Position numbers and translations under genes: made by a program | From: Beroe forskalii | Taxonomy: Eukaryota; Ctenophora; Nuda; Beroida; Beroidae | Length of the DNA stretch: 64,000 bases | Direction of reading: 5' to 3' | NCBI GenBank assembly: GCA_011033025.1 | Contig: WFMF01000171.1 | Span: 1-64,000, forward strand | Notes under the pieces: model-generated | Database searches by the model: none | What the model was told of the DNA's origin: nothing | Seen by the model: only the letters and a program-made list of their open reading frames with translations | Shown: one piece after another, positions 11,022-39,014 of the stretch | Layout of the letters: each line of letters opens with the position of its first letter | Position numbering within the stretch: position 1 is the first letter of the stretch

Positions 11022-14000
11022 ATGGCATTGTTTCTTACCCTGTACCAGATCATCAGATTGGTGCTCTTCATAATCAATGTGGTGTCAGTGTGCCTCCTTC
11101 ACTCCTCCTTCATGGTCGTTCTTCTACCGCTAAAGTTAGTGAAATCTCAGAGGAGTCTCACTGGAAGATTAGTGAAAGTTTCTTAGCCACTGATAAGAAT
11201 TCCCTTTGCTATTCCCTAATCTACACATTCCCATTCCCTAATTTTCACACTCAAAGTCAAATTCCCTAATCTACATACTCCAATTCCCTAACAGATTGAT
11301 GTTCCCTAATCTTCACAATTCCCAAACAGGTGGATATTCCCTAATCTACACAGAACTTTGGAGAGTTTTGTCTATTCTAAGTGTGGTGAAGCCATGCTCC
11401 CTATTTTCACTTCTATCCCTCAACTAAGAAGTTAGTAAGTGGTGGGTATTTGGACATTCTTCACCTCTCTCTCCCCATAATCCTAATGTCCTCCACCCCA
11501 TTCTGAAAGTTGAAACATACTTACATTTCACCACCACCCCCTCCCGACTCTTCCATAGATCCCATCCATGCAGTATGCACATTTTTATTTTCTCTCCTTT
11601 GGATTGTGCCTTATTGCAAACAATTTTAATTCTAGTGCTGGTGCTCAAATTAAAACTTGTTTATTTCAGTTCACAGTGATTCACTATCAGTATTGGAGAA
11701 AGTAGCCAATCAGAAAGCCGTGATCATGGCAAATCACCAGGTGACTGAATCCCTGATTATTCTTCATTCGTACTTTTCCGAATGTTGCAACAGCTGTCTT
11801 GACAACTACCGTACTCGACTTCCTCTGGAATTTCGAGCTGTTTCTGCAAACAGCTATAAGTTCACAAACTTTACATGGTGCATGATAGGTATGTGATTGA
11901 CTGCTCCTTTTTCAGGATAGCGGGGATGTTCCCGTGATGATGAACCTGATGACCCACTTCAGGAATTCCCACTCTGCCACTTGGATCATGGACAGGATGT
12001 TCCGATGGACACCTTTTGGTGGGTACATCAGGATTTAAATCATGTTGATGGATTTGAATAATGGTGATATTTGATGTGTACTTGTTTTCTTTTTTTCGTT
12101 TTCTGTAGTAAACATCTGCGCCTGAAAAGTTCAGATATTACCCAATTCTCATCATATTTGGGATGTTGGGATGTACCCCATATTCCCAGGGATACCACGT
12201 ATTGTATCCCATGTTGATATCGTATCCCCAATCCCCAGGCATACCGTGTCGGTGGCATAACGACTTCTTCTCTGCTGAGGGCAGCAAACAGCAGATTGTG
12301 GATGCTCTGCGCGCTCACTTCTCTACTTCCTACTTCAACGATGGTATAGTTATAAATTACTAGATTCAAAGATTCAATGAGGCTTTCACCACTAAAACTA
12401 TCCTTATGATTCTTCGAAATCCAGTGATTCGTGTTTTATTATCAGCTATTTTTCGTTGAAAACCCGCGGTGGGGTACCCATAACGGCTGTAAATTGCCAA
12501 GGATCAGGGACAGAGATTGGCCCCTGAAATTCAACTTTACTTTGTTAGACTCAGAGACTGATATCTAACTCAGGCAGGAAGTGGGGTGGTAATGTTCCCG
12601 GAGGGAGGTTACCTGAAGAACAGAGGAGAGAGTGCTCGCAGGTTCGCAGCTAAGAACGACCTGCCTGTTCTCTACAACTGCTGTCTGCCACGAGCTACTG
12701 CATTCGTCAACATCGTCCAGTGAGTTCAGTTGGAAGGGTGAGCTGATTTCCACACGGCTATCATTTGTACGTACGTGATACTTCTCGGATGATTCTCATT
12801 CCTCGATCTAGTAGCACCTGCAAGTGCATACGTTCTCAACTCTTTCTGTCGAAGGTTGTTTAGAATTAGACTCAAACTGGCTAACTGCCAACTCCTAAAC
12901 AGGTCGTTTAGAGGTGAAGTGTGTCCTGTACCTGATACAGTAGAGCACGTTGTCGACGTGACGATAGCCTACACTTCCCGAGGAGTGTGTTCCATCTCTT
13001 CATCCCCCGCTGATAACCTCAATCTCTCCGATGTGGTGTATGGGACCTTCACTGGCAAGGAGGTGTTTATTAACTTCAGACACTTCAGTCTCTCGGAAAT
13101 TCCAACAGGTAGTGTAAAGATGGCCCCCACCCCTTGATTTATTTCTATCAGTGGACCCTGGGTGGTAAGATTTAAGGCTTAAATTTTCCCTTCCCAATCA
13201 CTGTTTTCAGACTCTATATTTTTGTGATTTGTCCTTGAAGGTTATCCTGAATGTCTATCGCACGAGGTCCAATGTTTGTATATACAGTAGGGTGCCATAT
13301 GTTTTCGTCGTTTTGCTTTTTTAGCCTTTTTATGTGCAATGAATTTCCATTTTAAGTGATCACTGTCCAAAACTGTTCAATAATTCCACCTTGATGGTTC
13401 ATGATATCATTAGACTAATCTTTGCCCTGAGTGAGTGTGAAAAAACCTCCAAAATTTGCCTATGAATAAGCGAGTTAGGGCTAAATAAACGTGGATAACC
13501 AAAATTTCCATGTTTTGATACGAAAAATGCTACAACTTCTTCAATTTTCTGAATTTTTCTGTAATTTGAATTTTATTTGGAATCTGATTGTTTCCGCCTC
13601 TTGCTGCTAAAATTTCATGTAAATCGTATTTAAAACAACGATGGTGCAGTCCTGCTATTTCGAAACTTTTTTCAGAAAATATCTGGTAAAAATGGCAAAG
13701 CCTGTAATTTTTTTGAATAGAACGGGAAAGTTCAAAAAGGTACGTTAGCCGAGAATGCACCAAGGGTCCAACACAAGTAGTATATCGCAATTCAATAGAT
13801 TTATTAATAGCTCCTAAAATCTGAATTGAAAAAAATACATTTTTATTTCAAAAAACTTACTCAACTTTGACGCGTCACCGTGTTTTCGTTGTTTTAGGTC
13901 GTATTTAACAAACTATAACACATCAAAATTCAAAGATTTTGGATTCTAATAGATTTTAAATTATTGGAATTGGTGAATCCAATCAAAAGTTATGAGCATT

Positions 14001-14455
14001 TTAACGATTGCAATTTAACAGTATTTACAGGCGAATTTTCGAAAACGACGAAAACATATGGCACCCTACTGTACTCTGACACGTGTTTCAGATGAAGAGG
14101 AGTTGACTGATTGGTTGTACGAGAGGTACAAGGAAAAGGAGGAAATGCTCAGCACTTTCAGGGAAAAAGGTAAAATATTCTGCTGAAATAATGAACAAGT
14201 GAAAATTTAACTTAGCTAACTTTCCTGTTGAAACTCCCTTCCCCTGACTCTCTCTTAATCTATTCAATCCCAGGAGTTTTCAGCGAAGAGGCAGAAGAAT
14301 TCAAACAGCTCGTTCCTTCCAGATGTCATATCCTAGGAGCCCTATCGTTCTGGTACATCAGTGCTTTCTTCCTGTGGGATTTCTACCACTCGATTGCTAT
14401 CCGCGCACTGTCCTTACTGACCGGACTCTATAGCGCTTACCTTAACTTATTCTAG
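11022..14455 (+). CDS. LPGAT1: LPGAT1-like acyltransferase (PlsC/LPLAT family)
   Basis: LPGAT1-type enzymes transfer acyl groups from acyl-CoA to lysophospholipids in the ER membrane. Exons: a first exon from ATG 11022 (hydrophobic, MALFLTLYQIIRL onward, ending near 11140-11170), then 11670-11740, 11916-12018, 12239-12343, 12578-12719, 12903-13108, 14092-14169 and 14274-14455. All from 11670 on join in phase. Catalytic motif I (H-x4-D) spans a splice junction: ANHQ|DSGDV. Motif III is FPEGGYLKNR, followed by FAAKNDLPVL. The tail has VVDVTIAYTS, then DWLYERYKEKEEMLSTF and a hydrophobic C-terminal segment, in the LPGAT1 order. An exon expected between the first exon and 11670 was not found. Intron 13109-14091 contains a MITE. 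Family-level identity is strong; the exact orthologue is inferred. Confidence 0.87.
11204..11357. repeat. Irregular ATTCCCTAATCTACAC repeats in LPGAT1-like intron 1
   Basis: The phrase TTCCCTAATCT(A/T)CAC recurs about six times at uneven spacing of about 15-40 bp. It occupies the stretch where the missing LPGAT1 exon would be expected. Confidence 0.7.
13285..14071. mobile_element. 787-bp MITE with 30-bp perfect TIRs and TA target duplication
   Basis: The ends are perfect inverted repeats of 30 bp, starting CAGTAGGGTGCCATATG at the left; the right end is its complement. TA flanks both sides (13283-13284 and 14072-14073), as for Tc1/mariner-type insertions. The interior is AT-rich and has no transposase frame, so this is a non-autonomous element. 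Identical ends suggest a fairly recent insertion. It lies in intron 13109-14091 of the LPGAT1-like gene and stops only 18 bp before the acceptor AG at 14090-14091. Confidence 0.93.
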
Positions 14456-14965
14456 CCCCTGGTTAGGCTCCTTTGGTTGATGTCCCATATTTTAATAGAA
14501 TAGACTTAACACTAAATAACAGACACTAAACGATGATCAGATCTTGCAATTGACAAGCTAATGAAACTGAAGTAGCGAAATAATAAATTTTAATCAAATC
14601 TAAATTTTTGAGAACCTTGAGACTGGAGTTCAAGCCCTTTTTAAAGGTAACAGAGCTAAAAAATCTTTGTAGTTGGATACTTTTTAATTTGAACTTGAAG
14701 ACGCACATTTTAAACGATTTAATACTAAACTTTAGGCGGAGGATTGGGTTGGATTTGATTGGTTTTGTATTCGGTCATTGACATTCTGTCAAGCAACAGT
14801 GGACTTGATATCGACATGCCTGGAGTCCCGAACTTTCCCAACGCAGCGTATTTAATTTCATGGATTAGGATATAAACCACTCAATCACTCATGATTTAGG
14901 AGAGTATATGATGTATGAGTTGAATTGCGCTTTTTGTGCGCAAATGTGCTTTGTTGTTTGTCATT

Positions 14966-15019
14966 GTCAGACGTTGTCTCTTGTCTGACCTGAAAGGCGC
15001 GGGTCAGACAACGTCTGAC
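14966..15019. repeat. Stem-loop with perfect 14-bp arms, GTCAGACGTTGTCT
   Basis: GTCAGACGTTGTCT at 14966-14979 pairs perfectly with AGACAACGTCTGAC at 15006-15019. A second, nested pair (TTGTCTGACC with GGGTCAGACAA) could form instead. Related palindromes occur near 4681, 15341 and 62868, so the motif belongs to a dispersed family. Confidence 0.8.
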
Positions 15020-15207
15020 GAAATTTGCTTACGATGTGTACTTTTAGTTTTTAATTCAATTGTGATGTAGGTGCTTCATAAACATGTTCAATTGTTCAGG
15101 ATTGAAATTGAAAAATGGTTATTTCACGCATGGTGTTTTCAAATTCACGCATATGAGAATTGTGACAAGAATTAATAATAATTTAATTATGAATTATGTG
15201 ATCTCTT

Positions 15208-15300
15208 GAATATCCCTGTTTGCGTTGCGCGGCGCGCTTCCTGTAGGGGAGCGCGCGCGCGGCGCGTACTTCCACCTATGCGCGCGCCGCAAATCAGGCC
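15208..15300. repeat. GC-rich dispersed repeat (CCCTGTTTGCGTTGCGCGGCGCG type)
   Basis: After TATCCCTGTTTGC the sequence becomes alternating CG (GCGCGCGCGCGG). The same lead-in followed by CG-rich sequence is seen near 62800-62860 and, reversed, at 37110-37165. It therefore looks like one family of GC islands in an AT-rich genome. Confidence 0.65.
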
Positions 15301-16188
15301 ATTCTAATGAAAAACCTAGATGGATTTCAGTATTTCACTTGTCAGGCGTTGCCTGACGACGTCAGACAAGATTTCATCCATCCCTAGCGCGCATAACTCG
15401 GAAATTTGGAGGACGCCAAGCAATCGCCATTTTGAAAGAATGGCGCGCGGCGGAGAGTAGGATAAAATCCTAATAAAAAAAATCCTACTTTAAAAATCGA
15501 GACAACTAATAAAAACATTTTAGCATCTGATTTGTTATAAGACGGGCAACGTTGAGTCTGCAGGCGACGCTTGAAAAGTTACAAGGGACCAGAAGTTACC
15601 GTGTTACCAAACTCCGAACATTGTCAGATCTCAATTAATAGCTCAGTTATATAATCTAGATATTTTTTCGAAATTGCATTGACACCATAATATGAGATTT
15701 TCATTTTATTTTTAATATTGTGCTGACTGATTTCAAGGAGTTATCTTTTTAACCTTCAAACCATGCAATCGACACTTGTCAGTCGAAGTAAAAGAGGTGT
15801 AAAGCTGGACATTATTCAGTTTTAATTTTCAATTCAAGTTTTGTTCTAACAAAACTTGGCTATAAAATAGAAATTTAAGGTTCACAATTCACCTTTCAGT
15901 CTTGCTTAAGGAATTATTTTGTGTGGACCATGCCCAGTGTTATTGCTATGTGATGCCATCAATGAGAAGTGAAGGTAGTAAAAAGGGCAGAAACCACTTA
16001 AATGATTTAAACTATTGACTTGTTGAATTTTTGTTGTCCCAGCACAGATATGAACTAGTTTTTCTCAAAGAAAACATTTTTAAGCCTAGAACCTGAAATC
16101 TTTTTACTGCCTTTTTAGCTAGGTGCTTTTGACTGCTGAACACATTAATTTAACGACTAATGTAGTTCCTTATTAGGGAGTTATAATC

Positions 16189-17350
16189 ATGTCACATGGA
16201 AGAAAATCTCTGGTGCAGATGAACAAAGATCATAGTATAAGAAACAGAACATCAACCGTGCAAATTGCTGAAAATGAAGTTTCTGTATTTCCTAATACTG
16301 GTGCTAGAAGAATGTCTAAATCAGTTCTCAGTGATACTGGAAGTTCTTTTAGTATGAGGAGATCCATCATTTCCAAGCCTAAATTAGAAATGGTTCGTTC
16401 AATATACCTATTACATTCAAAAATAAAACAAATTTTTGTAGAGTTATGGCCATCATGTTACTGCATCTGAGCAAGACTTTTGTCATCCATACTTAAGATC
16501 TTTCTTATTTCAGGAAAATTCCTATCGTACTGACCCAATTCTCCAATTCCCAAGTTCAACAGTAAGCAAGAGAATGCAGAAACTATTAGATTCCAGATTG
16601 GCAAGTTCCAAGTATGTGATACTTTCCATATTTTGGTGCCAATTTTGCTTGCTTTGGGTTGGTTGGATTTTTGGTGAAATCAGTTTTATTAACCAATGTT
16701 TAAATGATAGTTGAGGGGTTTTCAAATACAGATAGATGTGTTTTAAAGGATTTATTGTTTAATTGTTGAATTTACTTTAGGTAGCATATGATTACCAAAG
16801 CATGAGTGATAATTGAAGCTCTTCTGTGATACTGAATACTCATCAGGATTACCTAGGTATGACCAGGAAACTTGCAAAGCATTGTGTAATCAGCTATCTG
16901 ATGCAGTGAGAGAGGATGTAAGAAGGGAAATAAGGGACATAAACAGATATAAGCTAATCTGCTGTGTGACCATTGGCCAGGTAAGACAATCAATCTCTTC
17001 CTTCAATCATTGCTTAATAAAATAATAAAGCAATAGATACCATTCAAGTGTATATAAATTTTGTTAAATAATCCATAGAATTGATATTGAGCAATTGCTT
17101 TCTTTTCTTGATTAGTTTCATTCATTCTTGATGTCAATCAATGTGCATGTTTGACTTATCATTATCTCATTATCACAAAGCACTGTGTCAGGTTGGTGGT
17201 CAAGATGTCAGGGTTGCCAGTAGGTGTCTGTGGAATGTGGACCAAGACCGCTGCTCCACAGCCTCCTTTACAAACCAGCACCTCTTTGCGGTGGCCACTC
17301 TTCATGCTATCTACTATGAGGGATGTCATACATACAGTGATAACATGTGA
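16189..17350 (+). CDS. Tctex1-type dynein light chain (DYNLT family), 194 residues
   Basis: DYNLT proteins are light chains bound to dynein intermediate chains, in cytoplasmic, axonemal or intraflagellar dynein. Exons 16189-16392, 16514-16611, 16857-16980 and 17192-17350 join in phase to 194 codons plus a stop. The start is the ATG of MSHGRKSLVQ. Residues 1-70 are Ser/Arg-rich and probably disordered. The Tctex1 fold follows: ENSYRTDPILQFPSSTV, then DQETCKALCNQLSDAVREDV, INRYKLICCVTIGQ, and the C-terminal beta strands VASRCLWNVDQDR and LFAVATLHAIYYEG. The long N-terminal extension matches the TCTEX1D (DYNLT2/4/5) type rather than the short core DYNLT1. No lesion was seen. It stands alone, with an AT-rich spacer before IDH. 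Confidence 0.92.
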
Positions 17351-18257
17351 TTTGCTTCTACAGACTATCCAATTCACAGTCTTTTCATGTTCAGTTACTA
17401 AAGTCAGTTCTGGATTTTAATATACTAATTGATTCTACTAATTGGGAGGAGTTAGGGTTGTTATTCTACCATGATAATCAACTGCCTTTATTTCTCTTGG
17501 GCAGTTAGATCATAATATGTACATTGTACATTTGATTTTGAATACATTATTTATTCATTTTTGATTATTTTAGTTATACACAAACCTGATTAAGGCAGTG
17601 TTTAACCTTGTTTAATGTTAGCAATATCAGTAATTCTAATAATATTTCGTTACGATTTATTTTAATCATATTTTTAAATCTAAAGGGTCTAATCTATTAT
17701 TACTGAATCTAATTGATTGTAAGTTGATTTTATTGCATAACTAAATTTGCTGTGATTGTTTTTTATAATTGATGATTTCTTAAACAATAACTAATTCTAA
17801 TATTGTGGAATTCAGCTGTTGTTGAATCGAATCAAAGTCCCATGACATTCTGAAAATGAAACAAGATATATAATTTTTCTATTGTTTTCATATGAAATTT
17901 CTTGTGACGTGTTACAAAGTTAATTTTTATAATCACTTCATTATTATTTTATTCATAATTTTCTGATTCATTACAACTAATTATACCAATTGATTTTATA
18001 ATCATACACATAATAAATTGTGATTGATTGAGTTTAACTAGCCTCTTGAATCTCAAAATTGTTCCTTGTTCATTTTAGCAAAATTCACATAGAAGAAAAT
18101 ATTAAGCTAGGTATTTTTTAGTCTTTACTCTCAATGTGTAAGCTCTTTACTCTTTCCCGTTTTCATGCACCATGAACGTTTAATGTTCAATGTTATAAAC
18201 GTTTCATAGTTTTATAAAATCCACTGTACAATCCTTATAGCTAAGAACAAAGGAAGG
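17351..18257. other. AT-rich spacer between Tctex1 gene and IDH
   Basis: Strongly AT-rich, with recurrent AATTGATT/TAATTCTAAT phrases but no clear unit. It contains the Tctex1 3' region and the IDH promoter. No other feature was recognised. Confidence 0.45.
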
Positions 18258-34984
<16,727 letters not shown>

Positions 34985-35513
34985 ACCTCTCTCAATGCTA
35001 GAGAGTTATTAGATCTGTGTTTTCTATGTATTTAAGTGTCTAGTATTTAATGTAGTATTTGTTTCATACAGCAGGGGACTTTTCACCGAACACTCTCCTC
35101 GTCCTTGTCATCACACATTCACAACGTCACCGCATTACCACACAGCAACCACACAGCAATCAAGATGGTGTTATCTGACAAACCGCACAGCCCACTACGA
35201 GATCCTAATTATAACAGCGCTAACTACACGTTCATTATTTGTTCTGTAAAATGCTATTCGTCAGGTGTATTACTTATAGCTTTTACATCCACTTTAAATC
35301 TACTTTTATACTCCCGTTTCAATTTATTGCGTCTAAAACTTTTTAGTCCGGCGTTCACGATTCGTTACGTTTGAAGTTTATCCTATGCATTGTAATGGCT
35401 TTTAATGAAACTTCGGTTGCAATAATGATAATATCGCATTCCATGTTAAATTTCAAGTGTGGTGATGAATACGACGCTGTGCGTGCGTCGTGATGAAATC
35501 GACACTGTGCATT

Positions 35514-37104
35514 ACTTTTGAATGCGCGCGCATCTCTTTCGAGTGCGCGCGCATCTCTTTCGAGTGCGCGCGCATCTCTTTCGAGTGCGCGCGCATCTCT
35601 TTCGAGTGCGCGCGCATCTCTTTCGAGTGCGCGCTCATCTCTTTCGAGTGGGCGCTCATCTCTTTCGAGTGGGCGCTCATCTCTTTCGAGTGGGCGCGCA
35701 TCTCTTTCGAGTGCGCGCGCATCTCTTTCGTGTGCGCGCGCATCTCTTTCGAGTGCGCGCGCATCTCTTTCGTGTGCGCGCGCATCTCTTTCGAGTGCGC
35801 GCGCATCTCTTTAGAGTGCGCGCGCATCTCTTTCGAGTGTGCGCGCATCTCTTTCGAGTGCGCGCGCATCTCTTTCGAGTGCGCGCGCATCTCTTTAGAG
35901 TGCGCGCGCATCTCTTTCGAGTGTGCGCGCATCTCTTTCGAGTGTGCGCGCATCTCTTTCGAGTGTGCGCGCATCTCTTTCGAGTGCGCGCGCATCTCTT
36001 TCGAGTGCGCGCGCATCTCTTTCGAGTGCGCATTATTTATCTCTTACGAGTGCTCGCGCATCTCTTTCGAGTGCGCGCGCATCTCGAGTGCGCGCATCTC
36101 TTTTCGAGTGCGCGCATCTCTTCGAGTGCGCGCGCATCTCTACGAGTGCGCGCGCATCTCTTTCGAGTGCGCGCGCATCTCTTTCGAGTGCGCGCGCATC
36201 TCGAGTGGCGCTCATCTCTTTCGAGTGCGCGCGCATCTCTACAAGTGCGCGCGCATCTCTTTCGAGTGCGCGCGCATCTCTTTCGAGTGCGCGCGCATCT
36301 CTTTCGAGTGCGCGCGCATCTCGAGTGCGCGCGCGCGCATCTCTTTGCGCGCGCGCTCTTCTTGCGCGCGCATCTCTTTCGAGTGCGCGCGCATCCCTTC
36401 GAGTACGCGGGCATCTCTTTCGAGTGCGCGCGTATCTCTTTCGAGTGCGCGCGTATCTCTTTCGAGTGCGCGCGTATCTCTTCGAGTGCGCGCGCATATC
36501 TTTTCGAGACGCGCATCTCACCCGTGACGCGCGCATCTCAAGGGTCTGCGCGCGCATCTTGACAAGTGCGCGCGCATCTCTTTGGAGTGCGCGCGCATCT
36601 CTTTGGAGTGCGCGCGCATCTTTTCCGAATGCGCGCGCATATCTTTTGAGTGCGCGCGCATATCTTTCGAGTGCGCGCGCATCTTTTTCGAGTGCACGCG
36701 CAACTTTTTTCGAGTCCACGCTTAACTCTTTCGAGTGCGCGCACCTCTTTGGAGTGCACCCGCATTTCATTCGAGAGCGCGCGCATCTCGTTTGTGTGAG
36801 CAAGCGTCTCGTTTGAGTGCACACGCATCTCCCAAGAGTGCGCGCGCATCTACCAAGAGTGCGCGCGCATCTTCAAAAGTGTGCGCGCATCTCCAAGAGT
36901 GCGTGTACATCTCCAAGAGTGCGCGCGCATCTTCAAGAGTGCGTGCGCATCTCCAAGAGTGCGCGCATCTCCAAGAGTGCGCGCGCATCTCCCAAGAGTG
37001 CGCGCGCATCTCCTAAGAGTGCGCGCGCATCTCTCAAGAGTGCGCGCATCTCCCAAGAGCGCGCGCGCATCTCCCAAGAGCGCGCGCATCTCCCAAGAGT
37101 GCGC
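35514..37104. repeat. 21-bp GC-rich minisatellite, about 75 copies
   Basis: The consensus unit is CGAGTGCGCGCGCATCTCTTT in the left two-thirds, changing to a CCAAGAGTGCGCGCGCATCTC variant of 20-21 bp on the right. Because 21 is a multiple of three, all six frames stay open for long distances, producing apparent 350-residue proteins made of 7-residue repeats on both strands; these are not genes. The CG alternation (GCGCGCGC) is prone to Z-DNA. The array starts about 530 bp after the IDH stop codon and ends at a GC-rich dispersed repeat. Confidence 0.98.
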
Positions 37105-37165
37105 AAAAAAGGCGCGCGCCGCGTCGCGCAACGGAAACAGGGGTATACGTGTTTAGCAAGAGTAA
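37105..37165 (-). repeat. GC-rich dispersed repeat copy at the minisatellite edge
   Basis: GGCGCGCGCCGCGTCGCGCAACG is followed by GAAACAGGGGTATACGTGTTTAGCAA. Read on the other strand this matches the CCCTGTTT plus CG-rich islands at 15208-15300 and near 62800; TATACGTRTTTAGCAA also occurs at about 62512. Confidence 0.65.
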
Positions 37166-37820
37166 TAAATTTGTCATTGCATTTTCATAGAAAATTTTCA
37201 AAAAAGCAGTTGAACAAGTTTTTTAATTTTAAAAGTAAACGTTATCAAAGAGAAAATTAAATCATGTCATTCTCATTTGAAAGGCTGGCATAAAAGACGC
37301 ACATAAAATTGAAATTTGAAATAGAAGTTTTACGTAAGAAAAATTGCACTTTTTGAGGACTTTAAATTAAACTAAAGTTATAAAATTAAAAACCCCAAAC
37401 ATCATCGTCATTCTTAAAATCAAATGAGGGCTACACGCACATAAAATTGAAATTTGAAATAGAAGTCCTAGTCTCGCATTCAGTTAATCATTCAATGCTA
37501 AAACTGAAAACTATTGTCATAATTATCGTTTGCTATTGCGGCGAATGCGAGCCGATAATTATACAGCCAAGATTTAGATTTCAAAAATAAGATTAAATTA
37601 CAATAAGACTGTTTAGCTATAACAGTTTCAATCGCAACTGCTAACTCTAAGCTAGAGCTGCTATACCACTTTCCCGGAGGAAGATCGGAAAATGCGACGC
37701 GGAGAATTTTCATCTGGATGGAGGAAGACAGTATTCGCATCTACGTTACTGGAACTGGTGGATGATTGATCTGAAATTGATTTCACTTTTAAAAATACAG
37801 CACAGCTGGTTTCCTATTCG
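37166..37820. other. AT-rich spacer with a 31-bp direct repeat
   Basis: CGCACATAAAATTGAAATTTGAAATAGAAGT occurs at about 37298-37328 and again at 37437-37467 (cited here by its two halves, CGCACATAAAATTG and AAATTTGAAATAGAAGT). No exon was found. Confidence 0.55.
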
Positions 37821-37941
37821 GTCAGTCAGTCAGTAAGTAAATCAGTCAGTAAGTAAATCAGTCAGTCAGTCAGTCAGTCAGTCAATCAGTCAAGTCAGTC
37901 AGTCAGTCAGTCAGTCAGTCAGTCAGTCAGTAAAGTCAGTA

Positions 37942-37976
<35 letters not shown>

Positions 37977-37982
37977 TAATCA

Positions 37983-38020
<38 letters not shown>

Positions 38021-38432
38021 AAGTCAGTCATTAATTCAGTAAGTCAGTCAGTAAGTCAGTCAGTAAGTCAGTAAGTCAGTAAGTCAGTCAGTAAGTCAGT
38101 CAGTAAGTCAGTCAGTAAGTCAGTCAGTAAGTCAGTCAGTAAGTCAGTCAGTAAGTCAGTCAGTAAGTCAGTCAGTAAGTCAGTAAGTCAGTCAGTAAGT
38201 CAGTCAGTAAGTCAGTCAGTAAGTCAGTAAGTCAGTCAGTAAGTCAGTCAGTAAGTCAGTCAGTAAGTCAGTCAGTAAGTCAGTCAGTAAGTCAGTCAGT
38301 AAGTCAGTCAGTAAGTCAGTCAGTAAGTCAGTAAGTCAGTCAGTAAGTCAGTCAGTAAGTCAGTCAGTAAGTCAGTAAGTCAGTCGGTAAGTCAGTCAGT
38401 AAGTCAGTCAGTAAGTCAGTCAGTAAGTCAGT
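37821..38432. repeat. GTCA/GTAA tetranucleotide array with 12-bp higher-order unit
   Basis: About 610 bp of GTCA and GTAA tetramers. In the right two-thirds they form a regular GTCAGTCAGTAA dodecamer, occasionally shortened to GTCAGTAA. The left part is mostly pure GTCA. Confidence 0.97.
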
Positions 38433-39014
38433 CTTTGAGTCACTAAGTTAGTAAGTTTGTCAGCATTCATGAACCATGTAGTTAGTACGACGATCCGCGT
38501 CGATAAGCAATAGAAATCGATAATCAACGGAGATTGAAGAAATCTCAAAATTTGTTTCCCCTAGTCCTAAAGTCCTATGTATCTTACATTGAATACTAAC
38601 GATTCTGAGTCTGGAACATGCCGCATTTTCTGAGCAAGGGGCTGCAAGTTTTCCCACCTTTCTGCTTCAATCTGGTTTCCTGATCCTGAAATATTTGATT
38701 ATTATGAACAAGTAATACAAAATAAATACAGAGTGCTGCGGCCCGCCTCCATTTTTAAAACACTTCCTAGCGTTGTCATGGAAGTGTTCGGAGCTAACGC
38801 CAACCTACAGGTAATGACAGTACCTGCACTCCGCCTAACCCTTGTTGACATGCCACACACCGGTGTCGGGGTGTGTGGGCGCCGCAGCCAAGGGAAAATA
38901 GCGGAGTACGGCGAGCGAAACGGGGATAACTCTGTGTGGCTAGTTATCATCCAAGGCTCTGTAACATACATTTTTGATACATTTTGAAGGGTTCAGCAGG
39001 GATCGCAGTTGGGA
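38433..39014. other. Non-coding spacer
   Basis: An 84-codon frame at 38733-38987 has no recognisable family and no splice context. Otherwise nothing is supportable. Confidence 0.35.

Larger units (their letters stand above)
14456..16188. other. Intergenic region between LPGAT1-like and Tctex1 genes
   Basis: No supportable exon was seen. It contains the stem-loop at 14966-15019, a GC-rich island at 15208-15300 and a further GTCAGGCGTTGCCTGAC-type palindrome near 15341-15372. The remainder is AT-rich and probably includes the promoter of the Tctex1 gene. Confidence 0.45.

Noticed and set aside
35490-37260. Very long open frames (up to 346 codons) on both strands
   Set aside because: They are forced by a 21-bp repeat whose length is divisible by three. 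All frames are open and encode only 7-residue repeats, without a gene context.
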